Source: Cyclospora cayetanensis (taxonomy: Eukaryota > Apicomplexa > Conoidasida > Eucoccidiorida > Eimeriidae). From it: a DNA stretch of 64,000 nt. The position numbers and the translations under genes are program-made. The notes under the pieces were generated by a model. It did not search any database. It saw only the letters and a program-made list of their open reading frames with translations, and had not been told where the DNA came from. The DNA is taken from NCBI RefSeq assembly GCF_002999335.1, contig NW_020312751.1, forward strand, positions 1-64,000, in the 5' to 3' direction. Numbering within the stretch: the stretch's first letter is position 1; each line of letters begins with the position of its first letter. Below, piece by piece: positions 46,448-58,500 of this stretch.

Positions 46448-49400
46448 CTGCATTGAACGTGCGCACACATGCACATCCCAACCCGTCCACCAAAAAAAAA
46501 CCAGTTCTAGAGGGCTGCCTCTCTAGGCCTCGAAAGCTACGTTTTAGAAAGCCCAGCAGCTAGCTTTTCATCAAACGAGGCACGCAAGAAGCTATGGCTA
46601 AAGGTATGAGGCTTAGAGCCTAGCATTTGCTCATAGTCTGGTGCACAAGGAGGAAAAGCTTTGCACATTGAGATTAGGGCTTAGTGTCGATAAAGCTGAC
46701 GCAGATCTTCTTCCTCCGAAATGGTATGGGTCACTTTAGCGCGCTGCACGCAGTCCACCATAGTGTGGAAAGAGTCGGCCACGAACTTGAAATATAAGGA
46801 CCTAGTAGACAAATATTGCTACTCTAAAATATAATACAGATCCACTGAAGCAAATCGGCAAGTGCTCAGCAACACTGGAAGCCCCAGAACACGATAGGTT
46901 TTCAAGTCGAACGACTGGCCTTGTACCACCAGCTACCGGGGGACGCTAGGAATCGCGAATACGGCTTCCTTTTCCGTAAAACCCACTAAAAAAATAGTAT
47001 TTTGGAATCTCTGAGTATATTTTTGCTAAATACCCCACATCCTAGGTTTTAAGCCTACATAATTGCTGCGGGCACCCTGGAGGGATAACGATTCAAACCG
47101 CAATGATGCGGTTTTAACTCTTTTATTTATTGTTCTTACCCTGCTCTCCCAAACACGGAAACTGCACTTTAAAACTTTAATTTTTTTCTGTGGTTAGTAA
47201 ACGCATCACAAAATTGCAAGATGAAGAATACGAGACTCTCTACTGTAAACCGCTAACCGTATGCCTTAAGCCATCACCCATGCTGATGACCGCATGTCTA
47301 GGTCCCTCTTTGGAGGGCTTCTTGGAGCTGGCCCTCATAATTTTGAAGTATACAGCTCAAACCCCTTGCGCTAATGGCCAGGCACTAGCCCTTGGAGTGT
47401 GCGACTGTAACGCAAGCCTTGTCTATACTGTTTCATTTGAAGGTCGCCGTAAAAAGACACTTAACTCTTGACTCAATACAAGCTTGATAGAAAGCTAGCG
47501 AGTTGTCTCCTAAACCACATCCCTTCTTTGTTAGCTCTTTGATCTGTGAATTCCACCATTAGAGAAGCCGGAGAGCTAGTTTTGCGTAGTTGCGCCTTCG
47601 TAGTAATTCAAGCATTCAAAGCTAGTTGCCAATAGCATCCAGCGCTCATGGACACACCTTGTCGTCTGCTTGTATCACCGTAACATTACTCTTAACGAGT
47701 AGTGTAAACGAATAGACAAGTCACCAAGTCACATGTCTACTAATTTCTGATCAAATATAACTAGTGTAGTAGGCAGTGCGAAGATGTAGCTTTGCCCACT
47801 TCACCTAAAACATTTACAGCCACGTTTGCAGCGCATGTAGCGTAAGCACACAATATTGGTTTTTACAATACTGACGTTACTGTGCTCTAGGATAAATGAG
47901 AAACGTTAGCAGCCACACCGCCCAAACAATTTAGTGCTAGTTCAATTAAATACAATCAGTGTGAAAGTGCTAAAATATAGCGTAGACCGCTCCGGTGTCC
48001 CCTCGATTTCGAAATGCATGCCTCCAAGTTCAATATATTTTGTCGAGGCCAAGTGTGAGTTCGCGTACTGTCACCACTTCCTAAGCAGAAATGCCACGAA
48101 GGGTTCAAGTGAGAAAGGCAGGTATGTGTACCTACCGGCAAGATCAAACCGACGGAAATGAAAACACACACACTACCTAACAAAGAAAGAAGGACTAAGC
48201 TGACATCCGCAATGTGATGGCTCACTTTCGTTGGAGCGCTGACATGTGTGAGGTTCTGCTACGATAAAATAGAAGCCAAGCAAAGCGTGTAGGGGAGAAT
48301 TGAAGTAGACACTAGTTCAGTAGTGCCTCCGCTCTTCATACAGCTATTAATGCATGCCAACACAGGCCTTGGAGGAAGCATAGTCGACTTTCAATAGTCT
48401 AAAATGGAAGCGTGTAGACACGTACCTGAGATGTGCGCATACACAACAACTTGACAGTGATAAGCGAAAACTAGTTGAGCAGTACCCACCAATGAAGGTA
48501 GCCTTTTAGGCAGAGCATCATCTGCCTAATTACCAAGGAGTAAGAGGAATACCATCAAAAACGATTAACTTTGTAAAATAACAAGGGCAGCTTTTTCCCC
48601 TGCAGGCAGCGAGGCCCGCAACTGCTCTTCGAAAACCACTGAGGCTGGCGTTCCCCAGTCCACTTCACAGAAACTCCCATCTAGTGTCTCCTGGGTGCTC
48701 AGTAGTCCTACAACATCTCACTTCTATGGCTGACTGTGGAACGTCCGCCTCAACATGAAGCACCTGCCTCCGCGGCACAGCCCGCGAATAATTCCGAGTT
48801 CTCAATTTTTGAAGGGAGCCAATGTTGGTGCTTATTGGCACCTCCGACAATAATGGCAATCAATACAATAAGAATAAGCATCGACTCGAGAGCGAAGCGC
48901 AGGTGATCTTGTCAACTGGCCGCAGACCTCTTCTTCGCCTTCAGATGCACCTTGTAATGCCTGCTGATCCACCTACGCCAACCCTCCAGGCTCGAAATAA
49001 ACAAGCAAGAAGCGCTTATGATGATAATGAGCTTGTTTCCTCCGAGCTGTGCGCATGCATTTGCATGGACTGGGTTGCTGCGCTCGATCCCTTCCCTCCG
49101 CTGCTAAGGGTAGGTACTGTCCCCGTACCACCAGGTCTAGGCCCAACTCGGAGGGATGCTTCTAGATATAGACCATTTGCATGGGAGAGCGATGGAAAAA
49201 CGACAGTACTTTCGAATTGCAAACCAAGTCAGCACAGGTAAAAGACTCAACCCAAGCAATTAGATTTTTGTGAGCAAAGAGCTACACAAAGTGCAGAGGA
49301 GTGCGGTTCGTTCGCTGTGTGGTTCCATATGCCTTAGGGTGGAACGCAGTGGCCATATTAGGGTCGATGCGAAGGTGGATCGTAAGCGCACACTAGAACG

Positions 49401-51469
49401 CACTGAAAAGCTTCGGATGAACCTGACTAATGGAACTACAAAATACTATTTGGAACTTCGTACAGGTTTCGGTTATGAATCGAGAATAATAGAGCGACTT
49501 CCTGGGCCATGATTGAGCTGGAGCAAGGGGTTATACAGGCATTTTTGGTGTGTCTATCGACAACGATGTATTTGTTATCCTCACTACAACCTCCAGATAT
49601 CGAAAATCGCAATCTAATATAACATCAATCCAACTCGCTTCAAAAAGCCAAAAGCCGTGGGAAAAGGCCAGATGCACAAGAATTGCGTGGCTTCTTCTGC
49701 GGATGACTATGCATGACAGTGAGTACTCCTCTGCCGCCAGCTGGCTTGCAGGCCACCAGAGGGATCGTGTGAGCTTTCCTATTGTACTGTAAATTTGTCC
49801 ACTGGCAAAAATCTGAGCATGCTCTTTGCGCAAACTGGCACCGCAGAGCGAAGTTGGAATGTACAGGCGAAGGAGTCCCTCCTTTGTTTTGCACCACAGC
49901 AGGCCACCCTGAGCGTTGTAGTTCGTAGATTTTTGCCATTCCAAATTTTTACAGCACCAGAGTGTGTCTAGATGTCAAAAGCATGAAACACATGCAGTTT
50001 AGATATAAATCGTGATTCATCACCAACGAGCAGTCGCGCTGTACAATAGTGATGTAGTGGAGCGTCGTGAGAGCGCTTCGGCGACCGACTTGGTGGCCCC
50101 TAAAGTATACTTCACTCTAGAGTTGTACTCTTGCATGTCGTTGAGGCAGCAAAAAGCCTAGTGCCATCACAGTCCAGCCCGAAAATTTTTGTTATTGTAG
50201 AGTAAAGACTCATGGTTGGTCGAGAGAGTAAACTGACACCCGTGCTGATATTTTCCGCATCTTTTTTACTTCTCGCCACACAGCCTAAAGATCCTTTTCC
50301 CACCCTAGGTATTGCTACTGGGGTTCGGCGAAGAGATGCGAATGACAAAAACAGAATGTTTTTGTAAAGAATATGTAGTATATTGGAACAGAATTGCATC
50401 CATCTATGTGTCAGTTGCCTTGGGTCTGTAAAGAAATGGCGCTCATAATCGGGCAGCACGAGTATTGGAGGAGTTGGAAGGCGACCGATAGGCGTTCTTG
50501 CTGCGGCATCTGCGTGCTCTATCGACCCCATAATTGCGTCATCTTAGTAGATCGGTCAAAGGCTCAGGAATTAGAAACGTCAAGGAATAAAGTTCCGGCA
50601 ATTACAACCTAATGTATAGAACCTTGCAACATTCTTGTGGGGCGCACGTGTAGAGAACCCGTCTTGATTGCCTTTGTTTGAGCCGGATCTGCTCTAGTTC
50701 CTGCAACGAAAATACAGAGTAACATAAACACAATTGTATCCTGAAATGCCTACGTACCACTGCTTGTGTTGCAAAAGTTGCATCGCACGCGTAGGTGCTG
50801 TGAATGCTCGTGAACTTATATGCAGCACATTATGACGACGTCCGTGTAGACAGGCATCCACTGATGCTTGATAGGGTCAAATAATTTTGAGTAACTTGCC
50901 GTTACATTCCAGCTTTTGGCACTAAGAAGTCGGACTGGCACACAGGTATACGAGTTTGCAAGGGCGGGCGAAGAACCCCATATTGAGTGTCATAAGGCTA
51001 AATTAGACTTAAGTAACAGGTTCTGCGGAGTCAACTGCCGAGTACGCTGCTAATATCTGAAAGTTGTCAGCTAATTCGCCAGTATGAGGCATCATAGCTT
51101 TGGTTTCACAATAATCCTTTCCGGTTCTCCAACTTCATGCAGACGCGCCACCTTCCGTCATTTTCCACTTCCTAAGCCGGGCTATATTCAACTGCTGTGG
51201 TCCAGTCCCCAACGCTGCTTTGCCGTAGCAAATCTTTTGCCCGCCGTTTAATATCTCATGCCGTGGAAGCTTTCAGTAATACACCTGCTGGCACCTCGCC
51301 ATAGTTTAGCACAACCGCGAACTTCCCCTTGGTGTTTGCCTATCCATTTTCTTCGTCAGCACAAATTTGAACTGAATCACCTTGAAGCAAATCAGTTGTA
51401 GAGCCACTATTATGGGGTGCATGCCTGAATCTGTCTCCTTTAACTCCGCACTGACGTACTACCCTATGA
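46448..51469. other. gene-poor block
   Basis: AT-richer sequence with dense stops. It must contain the missing 5' exon(s) of the lipid kinase in its first part. At 48822-49512 two consecutive plus-strand frames look somewhat protein-like (AYDDNELVSSELCACICMDW, then HIRVDAKVDRKRTLERTEKL), but the only intron that would link them is about 26 nt and no domain is recognised. A short motif near 47600 (TTCAAGCATTCAAAGCTAGT) resembles motifs at 18004 and 54297. Confidence 0.4.
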
Positions 51470-52953
51470 ATACTCTCTTTCATCGCGTTGAGCTACCGAT
51501 TTCCCCTCGCTCACGACAGATTAACGACCCCTATTTAAAAGACCACAATGAGCCTCTTTCTAGAGCTGTCTGGCCTACTAACCTCCATAGCGGGCAGCTG
51601 TGGCCGCACGCACGCCTTTCACTGGGTCACACATGCCAAGCCTACGATTACTCCATGGTGCTTGGGTCAACGCACAAGTCACGGAGCATGCTGGGGAAAT
51701 TGATTCGGCGTTGAAGTATCATCTGATTTCGGCTGCTTTGACAGCCCTTGCATTCTGCGGGTCCGCAGCGAAACGGAGTCTTTGGGGTATCGCTGACAAG
51801 TGAACAGGAAGAATGCACTTCCGAGTCGTCTCCTAGGGAAACGGATCCACTTCACAGTCCCTGTCAAGTAATTCAAGGCTTCCTTGAACGTCAGCATGAG
51901 CTTGTATTAGCTCATAGTAGACCCTTGGTGGGTCCCCAATAGGTTTTTTATTTTCTTTGGCCCTCTACTGGGCAAGAGCACGCGAAGGGGCCTTTTCGTT
52001 GCTCATATGCGTCTTCTTTGATCGTCAACTAGCATGCTTCAGCTGACAACATTCAAGTCGTTCAGGTTCTATGGATTTTGGCATTTTCATGTAGCTCCGG
52101 ATGACATAAAGCAGCCTCTCACAGTAGTACGAGGTGCGTATTTGGGGGGTCTCGGGCAGCTTGGCACTGCGGGTTTCTTCTGGTTTTCCTTCTTTTTTCC
52201 TTTACACCAGACTGCTGGCGAAAACCGGTAGACAACCTCGATACCCACAGGTTCTACATCTGGGCTTGGCTCTTCTCAGCAGCCGATGACGCAGGAATTG
52301 AGTTTATTTTGCTCCAGAAAATTCAGTGAGTCCATTATTGTAGGAAGCCCCACTGGTCGGTAACTGAATCATTGATTCACTGCTCATCCTACGACCTCTT
52401 GATGCTACACTCGGAGTACGCCATAGATAAATAAATATCAATGCCGCTATTCGTCTACATTATGGGTATTAGGAATCAAAATTGTTAGTATCTCTACATC
52501 GGTCTATTGCTCGCGGTTTTTCTGATTCAGCCTTTTCCATTATCTCAAATTTTGCTTTTGAGTTGGGCTCTCTACAAACCGATGCGTCAGGGCGTGTATG
52601 CAGGCTTAATGTGTAAGAATCTCTGCAGGCAAATGGCTTCCTTCACAAGAACAAAGGTACTCTCGAAATACGACCTCCTTTATTAAAGAAGCCCCTAGGA
52701 GTACCTCTTTCCTTTCATTCAGGGGGTATAGAGCGAGGTAGAACTCCAGTAGGCTGATGAGTTCTCCGACTATTTGCTCATCCTTACGGCCATCATACCT
52801 TTCTGGTCCGCGTAACCTCAGGAGCACGTCCAGTAGCCTTATAATGGCTTTGAAATTATGTCTTCTTACCACCCGTGAAGCTAGTGTGTTCACAGCAGCT
52901 TGCGGGCTGACCACTACCACCCCAACACGTTCTGTGCCACCGTGAATTTCCAT
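51470..52953 (+). repeat. diverged copy of dispersed element (copy 2)
   Basis: Counterpart of the 18.25-19.44 kb stretch, with shared blocks in the same order and orientation and a slightly longer interval between them (about 1.19 kb against 0.94 kb). This copy retains an open reading frame on the minus strand at its right end. No flanking direct repeats or inverted termini were identified by eye. Confidence 0.5.
52606..52953 (-). CDS. 115-residue ORF of a dispersed family, unknown
   Basis: Complete frame from ATG 52953 to TAA 52606-52608. The product starts MEIHGGTERVGVVVVSPQ, then a helical Arg/Leu-rich part (FKAIIRLLDVLLRLRG), the core PERYDGRKDEQIVGELISLL, and a tail with LNERKEVLLGASLIKEVVF. 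No known domain is recognised. A broken relative lies at 19.2-19.4 kb, so the sequence is present at least twice in this window. It could be a small gene family, the last exon of a larger gene, or a coding relic of a mobile element. Conservation of the core at the amino-acid level despite DNA divergence favours past selection on protein. Confidence 0.4.
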   Translation of the reverse strand: MEIHGGTERVGVVVVSPQAAVNTLASRVVRRHNFKAIIRLLDVLLRLRGPERYDGRKDEQIVGELISLLEFYLALYPLNERKEVLLGASLIKEVVFREYLCSCEGSHLPAEILTH

Positions 52954-55595
52954 CCCTATTCTTCTGTTTCAGACTGTTAGCAACAAAAATTAAAGAACAG
53001 AATTGTGAATGAATCTATGAAAACCAAATGACTGGTGTAGGAAAACCTAACATCAGACAGCCTTTCCACTCAGTGGATGGCCTTGCATCTGCAGTGCAAT
53101 TAACTTTAATGCTTCATCTAAGGTCTCTGTAACTCACTCAATACCAAATTGAAAAAAGTCATTGATTGCTTTCCCCGAATTTCCCACAATCCTCTGCCCG
53201 CGATCCCCAGAGTTTTGTAGATGCGGGAGGAACAGCTATCGTGCAAGTAGGCACTCTCACCGTGCACCGGTAGTTGCACATAGCATATAGCGCACACGCC
53301 CACCACACCGCATCTGCTAGTATGAAACTAACAGATCTCTGCAATAATTAAAATTGGCGAACATAAAAGCAAGCGTCTTATTTTCCTACTGATCTTAGTC
53401 GAATATTAAGAGTGTAGCAGGTGTTAAGTATACGTTAGCCGTCTATACTTGCTGAATGCGCGCATGTGGAGATGATCTCGATGGCCACTCTATCCACCCC
53501 CAAAACCCGCTGTCCGCTCTAACTGGAAAAGAATAAATGTTGTGTCGTGTTTAAGAAATCAAACCGAATGCTTCACGAATTAGATCATTTTCATTTCTCA
53601 CAGTTTCACGCATTTTGAGCCGGCTGACGCCAGCAGGTCAAATTCCAGCACTAACAACAGAAAATTTTCTTGTTAGAGACAATTCAGTGCTTCAGTGAAA
53701 AGCCAACTTAATGTAGATCAATTAATAGAAAATGTTTACCCTTCGAGGATTGCCCCTGAGTACATTGTTGTGTGCAAGCCAATTCAGAGCTTTGAGGTAG
53801 TAGTTTCCTCAGTGGCTCAGGGTGCTTAAGTGCTGCTTCAGCCACAACGAGCCTGCAAAAAGAGAGCTTTTGATATTTTGTCATCAGTTGCTCCAGACCG
53901 AGCTAAGCTCAACTTACTTTGTGGAGCTTAACGAGGAGGTATCGCGCAGGCATGGCAAAGTATGGAACTCTATCCTTCCCATTATCATTTTAGTTACGCA
54001 AACTTCTTCGCTAGTGATGTGGACCATTATGCATCTTCACTTAACTGCATGTATTCGATACGGGCTCTCGTATACTCTAGGCGCTCAGGCGCCATAAATT
54101 TAGCATCCTATTGTCTAAAGCACACTTCAGCTGCAAAGAAAACTGCTTGAAGTGCGCTGTAGTGTCAGTTGGCTACCCCTCGTGAAGGAAAACGGTGCGT
54201 GCTAGTTAAGAATTCAGTATTTGTTTTGTGTGTCCGTATGTGATGCATCTTGAAAAGTGTAATTTGATCCGTACAGTGGGAGCCCTCTACGCACTCCAAG
54301 CATTCACTGCTCGTTGTACACAGCAAGTAGTGCCCAGGCACAAACTGTTCATTCTTATTGAATTGAAGAAACTCCACCCTACAAGTAACATCATATATGG
54401 AGATTCAAGCCAAATACTGAACTTATGAGTAATTTTCTCTTAACAGTGATCGGTTTACCAGAAAGTGCCCCAGTGTAGCGTGGCTTGCTACAGTGTTGCT
54501 CCCCTTCCAAGATGTTTTCCTATTGCTGTGTGCCCTCCCTGGTGGGTTTCGTGTGCACCACTTTTATCACCTTCCAGTTTGCGGTAGCGGGCAAACATAA
54601 TGGGTCGACCCCTTCGTAATGGCCCCAAGCCTCAAACCCTTAGCCCCTAGGTAAAGTGATCGTTACTCAACAAAGAGCCGTTGTAGACTACTTCAGATCT
54701 GCCCGTACATTATAAAAGTCACCTCTGCTGAATGCATATTTGGATGCCCACACAAGGTGTTAAGTGGAGGTCATGCTTGGCGCTTTGCGGCATCGATCTG
54801 CGCCGTGATTCTGTTGGCTGGGATTCGACATGCCGGTTGTTCTAGTGGATCTTGGGTTTCCAAAGCCCGGCATTCTCTCTTCCGCCTGGGCGCAGGATAC
54901 GACTGTAGCCTAAGAAAGGGGACGCTTGCTCGTTTAACATATGTAAGGGAACCCTCCTGCAATTGCTTGGAGGCTTGTTCCGGGGGTAGGCCTCTTGATT
55001 TTTTATTCCCGAAAGAGAGGACCACCTAGAAGCCCCGGAGACCAAGCATCGACAAGTTTCAGCTCCAGCATTTGTCTTTTTCAAATAATCCTGCCGGCCA
55101 TTCTATTGGGGAAAAGCTGAGCTCTTCTGCTCTGGCAGTGATCTGGACCAGCCTTGTGTGCTCGCGGGTCACTCACTTCATGCAGGAGCCCCAACAGCAT
55201 CCCCATTGGCGTCTAAACCACGGCTCTCCGATTCATAAATGCTGCAGCTTATTTAATATTTTTAGATATATAGATGGTTTCAGTACATAATCCATCTGTT
55301 ACAATGCGTGCACTGTGTCCTGCGTCGAGCAGCAGGGGTTGCCGCGGGGCTGTCGATCTGCAAACAGGAGCAACCGAAATCCGGGAACTCTTTGACTGCT
55401 AATTTCTTTCACCAAGCTTCAAACTCCTACATAAATTATGTTTAGGGCTGGCTTGATATAGCGAGGGATATAAATGATTTGGAGAAACATCATACAGGGC
55501 CTTATTGGCTTCCTTCCTTCATTATCTTCGTAGAAGGTGCTGCCGTTTTTGATGCTACTGTTGGCGTATATTTTCACCCGAGATGGATTTTTAAT
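52954..55595. other. gene-poor block with two coding-like stretches
   Basis: No confident gene. The plus frame 53822-54097 (opening with GTG) reads NEPAKRELLIFCHQLLQTEL and could be an exon or relic. The plus frame 54757-54941 reads through a hydrophobic stretch (AASICAVILLAGIRHAGC) to a good GTAAGG donor at 54942, but has no in-frame ATG nearby. A motif near 54290 (CACTCCAAGCATTCACTGCT) resembles one at 17998. The last few hundred bases should hold the DRC11 promoter. Confidence 0.35.
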
Positions 55596-58500
55596 ATGTC
55601 GCTCCTGGAGCTGTCGTACAGTACCTTCTCGCTGCTGCAGCAGTCGCTCCAACACCTAGATCTGTTGTACCAGCAAGAGGTGCAAGAGCAAGAGAAGGCA
55701 GCAGCAGAAGCCGAGGCAGCAGCTGCAGCTGCCGCTGCTGCTCCCCCTACTCGAGCTAAAAAGGGCTCAGCTGCAAAGCCAAGCAAATTGAATGCTGCTT
55801 CAGATGCAGAAAAAGCTGCTGCTGCTTCTGCAGCTGCTGCTGCCAGACAACAATACGAGAACCAACTTATGGCCTACGCACACCTCTGTCAGACAGCAGG
55901 GACCTTGGGAGAGCTGCATGCTGAGCTTGTCTGCCCGCTTTTAAGGGAATGCTTGTCTGAATTGCTGCTGTTGCTGCAACGAAGAGCCCTGCTGCTGCGG
56001 CGGAAACTTGTTGCGGCGAACGGTGGCTGCTGCTTCCTTTCTGAAGGGTCGGCCACTGCTGCGCTCATGCTTCCAGTGAAGCTTCGCTGCAGCAACAATG
56101 GCAGCAGTTGCAAGTTTCTGCAGAAAGGCTCGATCCAGTCGGTTTCTCCCCCGCAAGAGGGAGGTACGAAGACTGTGTTGCTGCTGTTGCCACTGTTGCT
56201 TCTTCACTTCTTTGCTCTCGTACTGCCACACTGACTGTTGATTCACCTGATAATGGTACCAATGTAGCTGCCGTAGCTTTGCGCACTATAGTCTTGCGTG
56301 AGCACATCGCTTTACTGCTGCTGTCGTTGGTGGTGATGCTGAAGAAGTGACTCAAACGCCACCTCACGTGCTCGATGACCTTCCCTCCGCAACCATACAG
56401 CAAGCCGATGTAAAGTTACAACAGCATATGGAGGACCAGCTCCAGTGCAAGGCACTGGATTCCCCGAGCTTTCATAGTGAGGATCCTAATTCACCACAGA
56501 CAGCCGCGTTGGCAGCGTCCGGCTCTCAAGAGTCATCTGTTACTGCACGCAGCCAAGAGCAAAACGGCGTAGAGAAGTTCAATTACTTAGCAGGTTTGAA
56601 ACCACAGGGTTGATTTTCCCGTGCGTGCCCCCCGGATACACTGCTAAATCCTAAATTGTCCACTCCACAAACCAGAATTTACCACCTTCGATAGTGAAAC
56701 ACTAGGGAGAAAAAACCTGCCGGACTGAGAGGTGGAAGCCTAACGGAAGTGAAGCTAGCTACCTCTCTAGCCCTTTTGGTAAAAATACGGGTAGGGTTGC
56801 CTTGAGGGAAAGGATCACAAAGGGTCTTTGGTTGCGCAAAAGCTTCATATGCCCTAAACCCTAATGCTAATGCCGTGTGGCATAGCCTAGTGGTGCTTGA
56901 GCAGAGGAGATGGAAAAGCTGAATACGGCAGCAACACGCATTGCTGCATTCTGGAAGGGAGCTGTTGTCCGTGAGCAGCTGCAGCAACAGCAACAACTGC
57001 TCCTGCAGCAGCTCGGTCTCGACCACAACATCAACCCCAGGGAGAAGCAGCGTCAGCGAGAGCTGATGCTACATGTCCAAAAGTGCCAATTGTCACTACA
57101 GCGGCAACAACAAGAAGCAGAGGCTGAAATAGATCAGATGCGACAGGAGGTCTACGAAGAGCTTAACGGCAGTTACAAAGACAAGCTCATGGTAAAACCC
57201 TAGACTTGAAAGCTGTAAGCCCAAAAAATCTAAACTTCCACACCTTAAGCAACAAAACTTGGATGCTTGCGGATTTTCAGGAGCAGATGGTAGAAGATGG
57301 CAAGGAATGGATGCTAAACTTCAGACGCATAGTAGGAGCGCTTCCAGAAAGTCTGCAAGACAGATCGAAGGAATTCAGGGGTGCAGCCACATCCAAATCC
57401 GTATGCCCTAATGAAGCAGCCCAGATTGGTTTTTCTTGGCATGCTGCCGCCAACAGAGCTCTTTCAGGGCCTAACGCTTGGGTGTGTTAGTGGCACGTAG
57501 GCCTACCTGAGGTTCCCGAAGGCAAGATTCTGAAGCTTGAACTCCCCGGCAAGAAGGCTACGCAAAAAAAAGGTGCTGGTTAGGGGCTACGGCATGGGAA
57601 ACGTGGCTCCTTTCAAGACTTTAGGACAAACAGCGAAGCTGCGTCGCTTGTTGCGAAAGCGAGATTCCCTGCTGCCTATACATATGCTACTGACTCTGTT
57701 GCTGTTAACTTAGGAAAGGGAGATTCAAAGAAAAGTAATAATGGGGAGAAGACTGGCAGCAAGCCGGATAACCCGAGCAGCAGTGGCAGCAGCGACAGCG
57801 AAAAGGGGTTCAAGGAGGAGCTGCAGCGGCTGCTCCTGCCGCTGCAGGCAATTGCTGCCCAGCACCCATTGTATGCGTCATTTGCTGGAACGCCAGGGAT
57901 CAGCAAGCACGCAACAGACAGTAGCTCGCTGCTTGCTGCACCCAAGGCAGCTGCAAATACAGCAAGTGCTGGGCCTTCTCGGTGGACTGAGCTCGCAGCA
58001 GAGGAAGCCGCAGCCGTCACTGCAGCAGCAAGTGGTTCCTTCCGGAGAAACAGTAGCAATAGCAGGGCAGCCGTGGGAACAGCGCTGCGCGCTAAGCTGC
58101 TGCCCGCTGTAGCAGCAGCCGCAGCAGCGAAAGCAGATGCAGTGCTGGAGGAGCAACTGCAGCAGCTGCGCTTCGAGCTGGACGGTATAAAGCCAAGAAA
58201 ACAGCGGATGGCTCGCAAAGGGAGAGTGAAGAGCGGGAGTGCAAAGTGCTGCAAGTGCACTGCAGCCATCCTTGGTCCACCAGAAAATTTTTTTGATGAC
58301 CTCGTTGAAGTAGGGTTGCAGTATAAGCTCTGCCGCCCGGCACTTTGTTGAAGCATCCGATGTTTTTGCGCTAGCTATATCGGCAGAGTCACTTGAGAAG
58401 TCAAGAGCTTAGGGTTTTGCGAGTGCTTCAGGCAGGAATTATTCGAGAGGTGCAGCCATTTGACGCTTCAGTCTTTTTCGAGGGCGGTGTCGCTGCTGCC

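Noticed and set aside
54757..55029. Surface-antigen-like secreted protein
   Set aside because: The hydrophobic stretch opens with GTG and has no in-frame ATG nearby, and a good donor at 54942 interrupts it. At most it is an internal exon.
56860..56880. Telomere-like CCCTAAACCCTAA
   Set aside because: About two units only; similar single units occur near 16480 and 59815. Too short to be an interstitial telomeric array.
57676..58356. 226-codon minus-strand Ser/Ala-rich frame
   Set aside because: Shadow of DRC11 exon 6, which carries the conserved FFDDLVEVGLQYKL block on plus.
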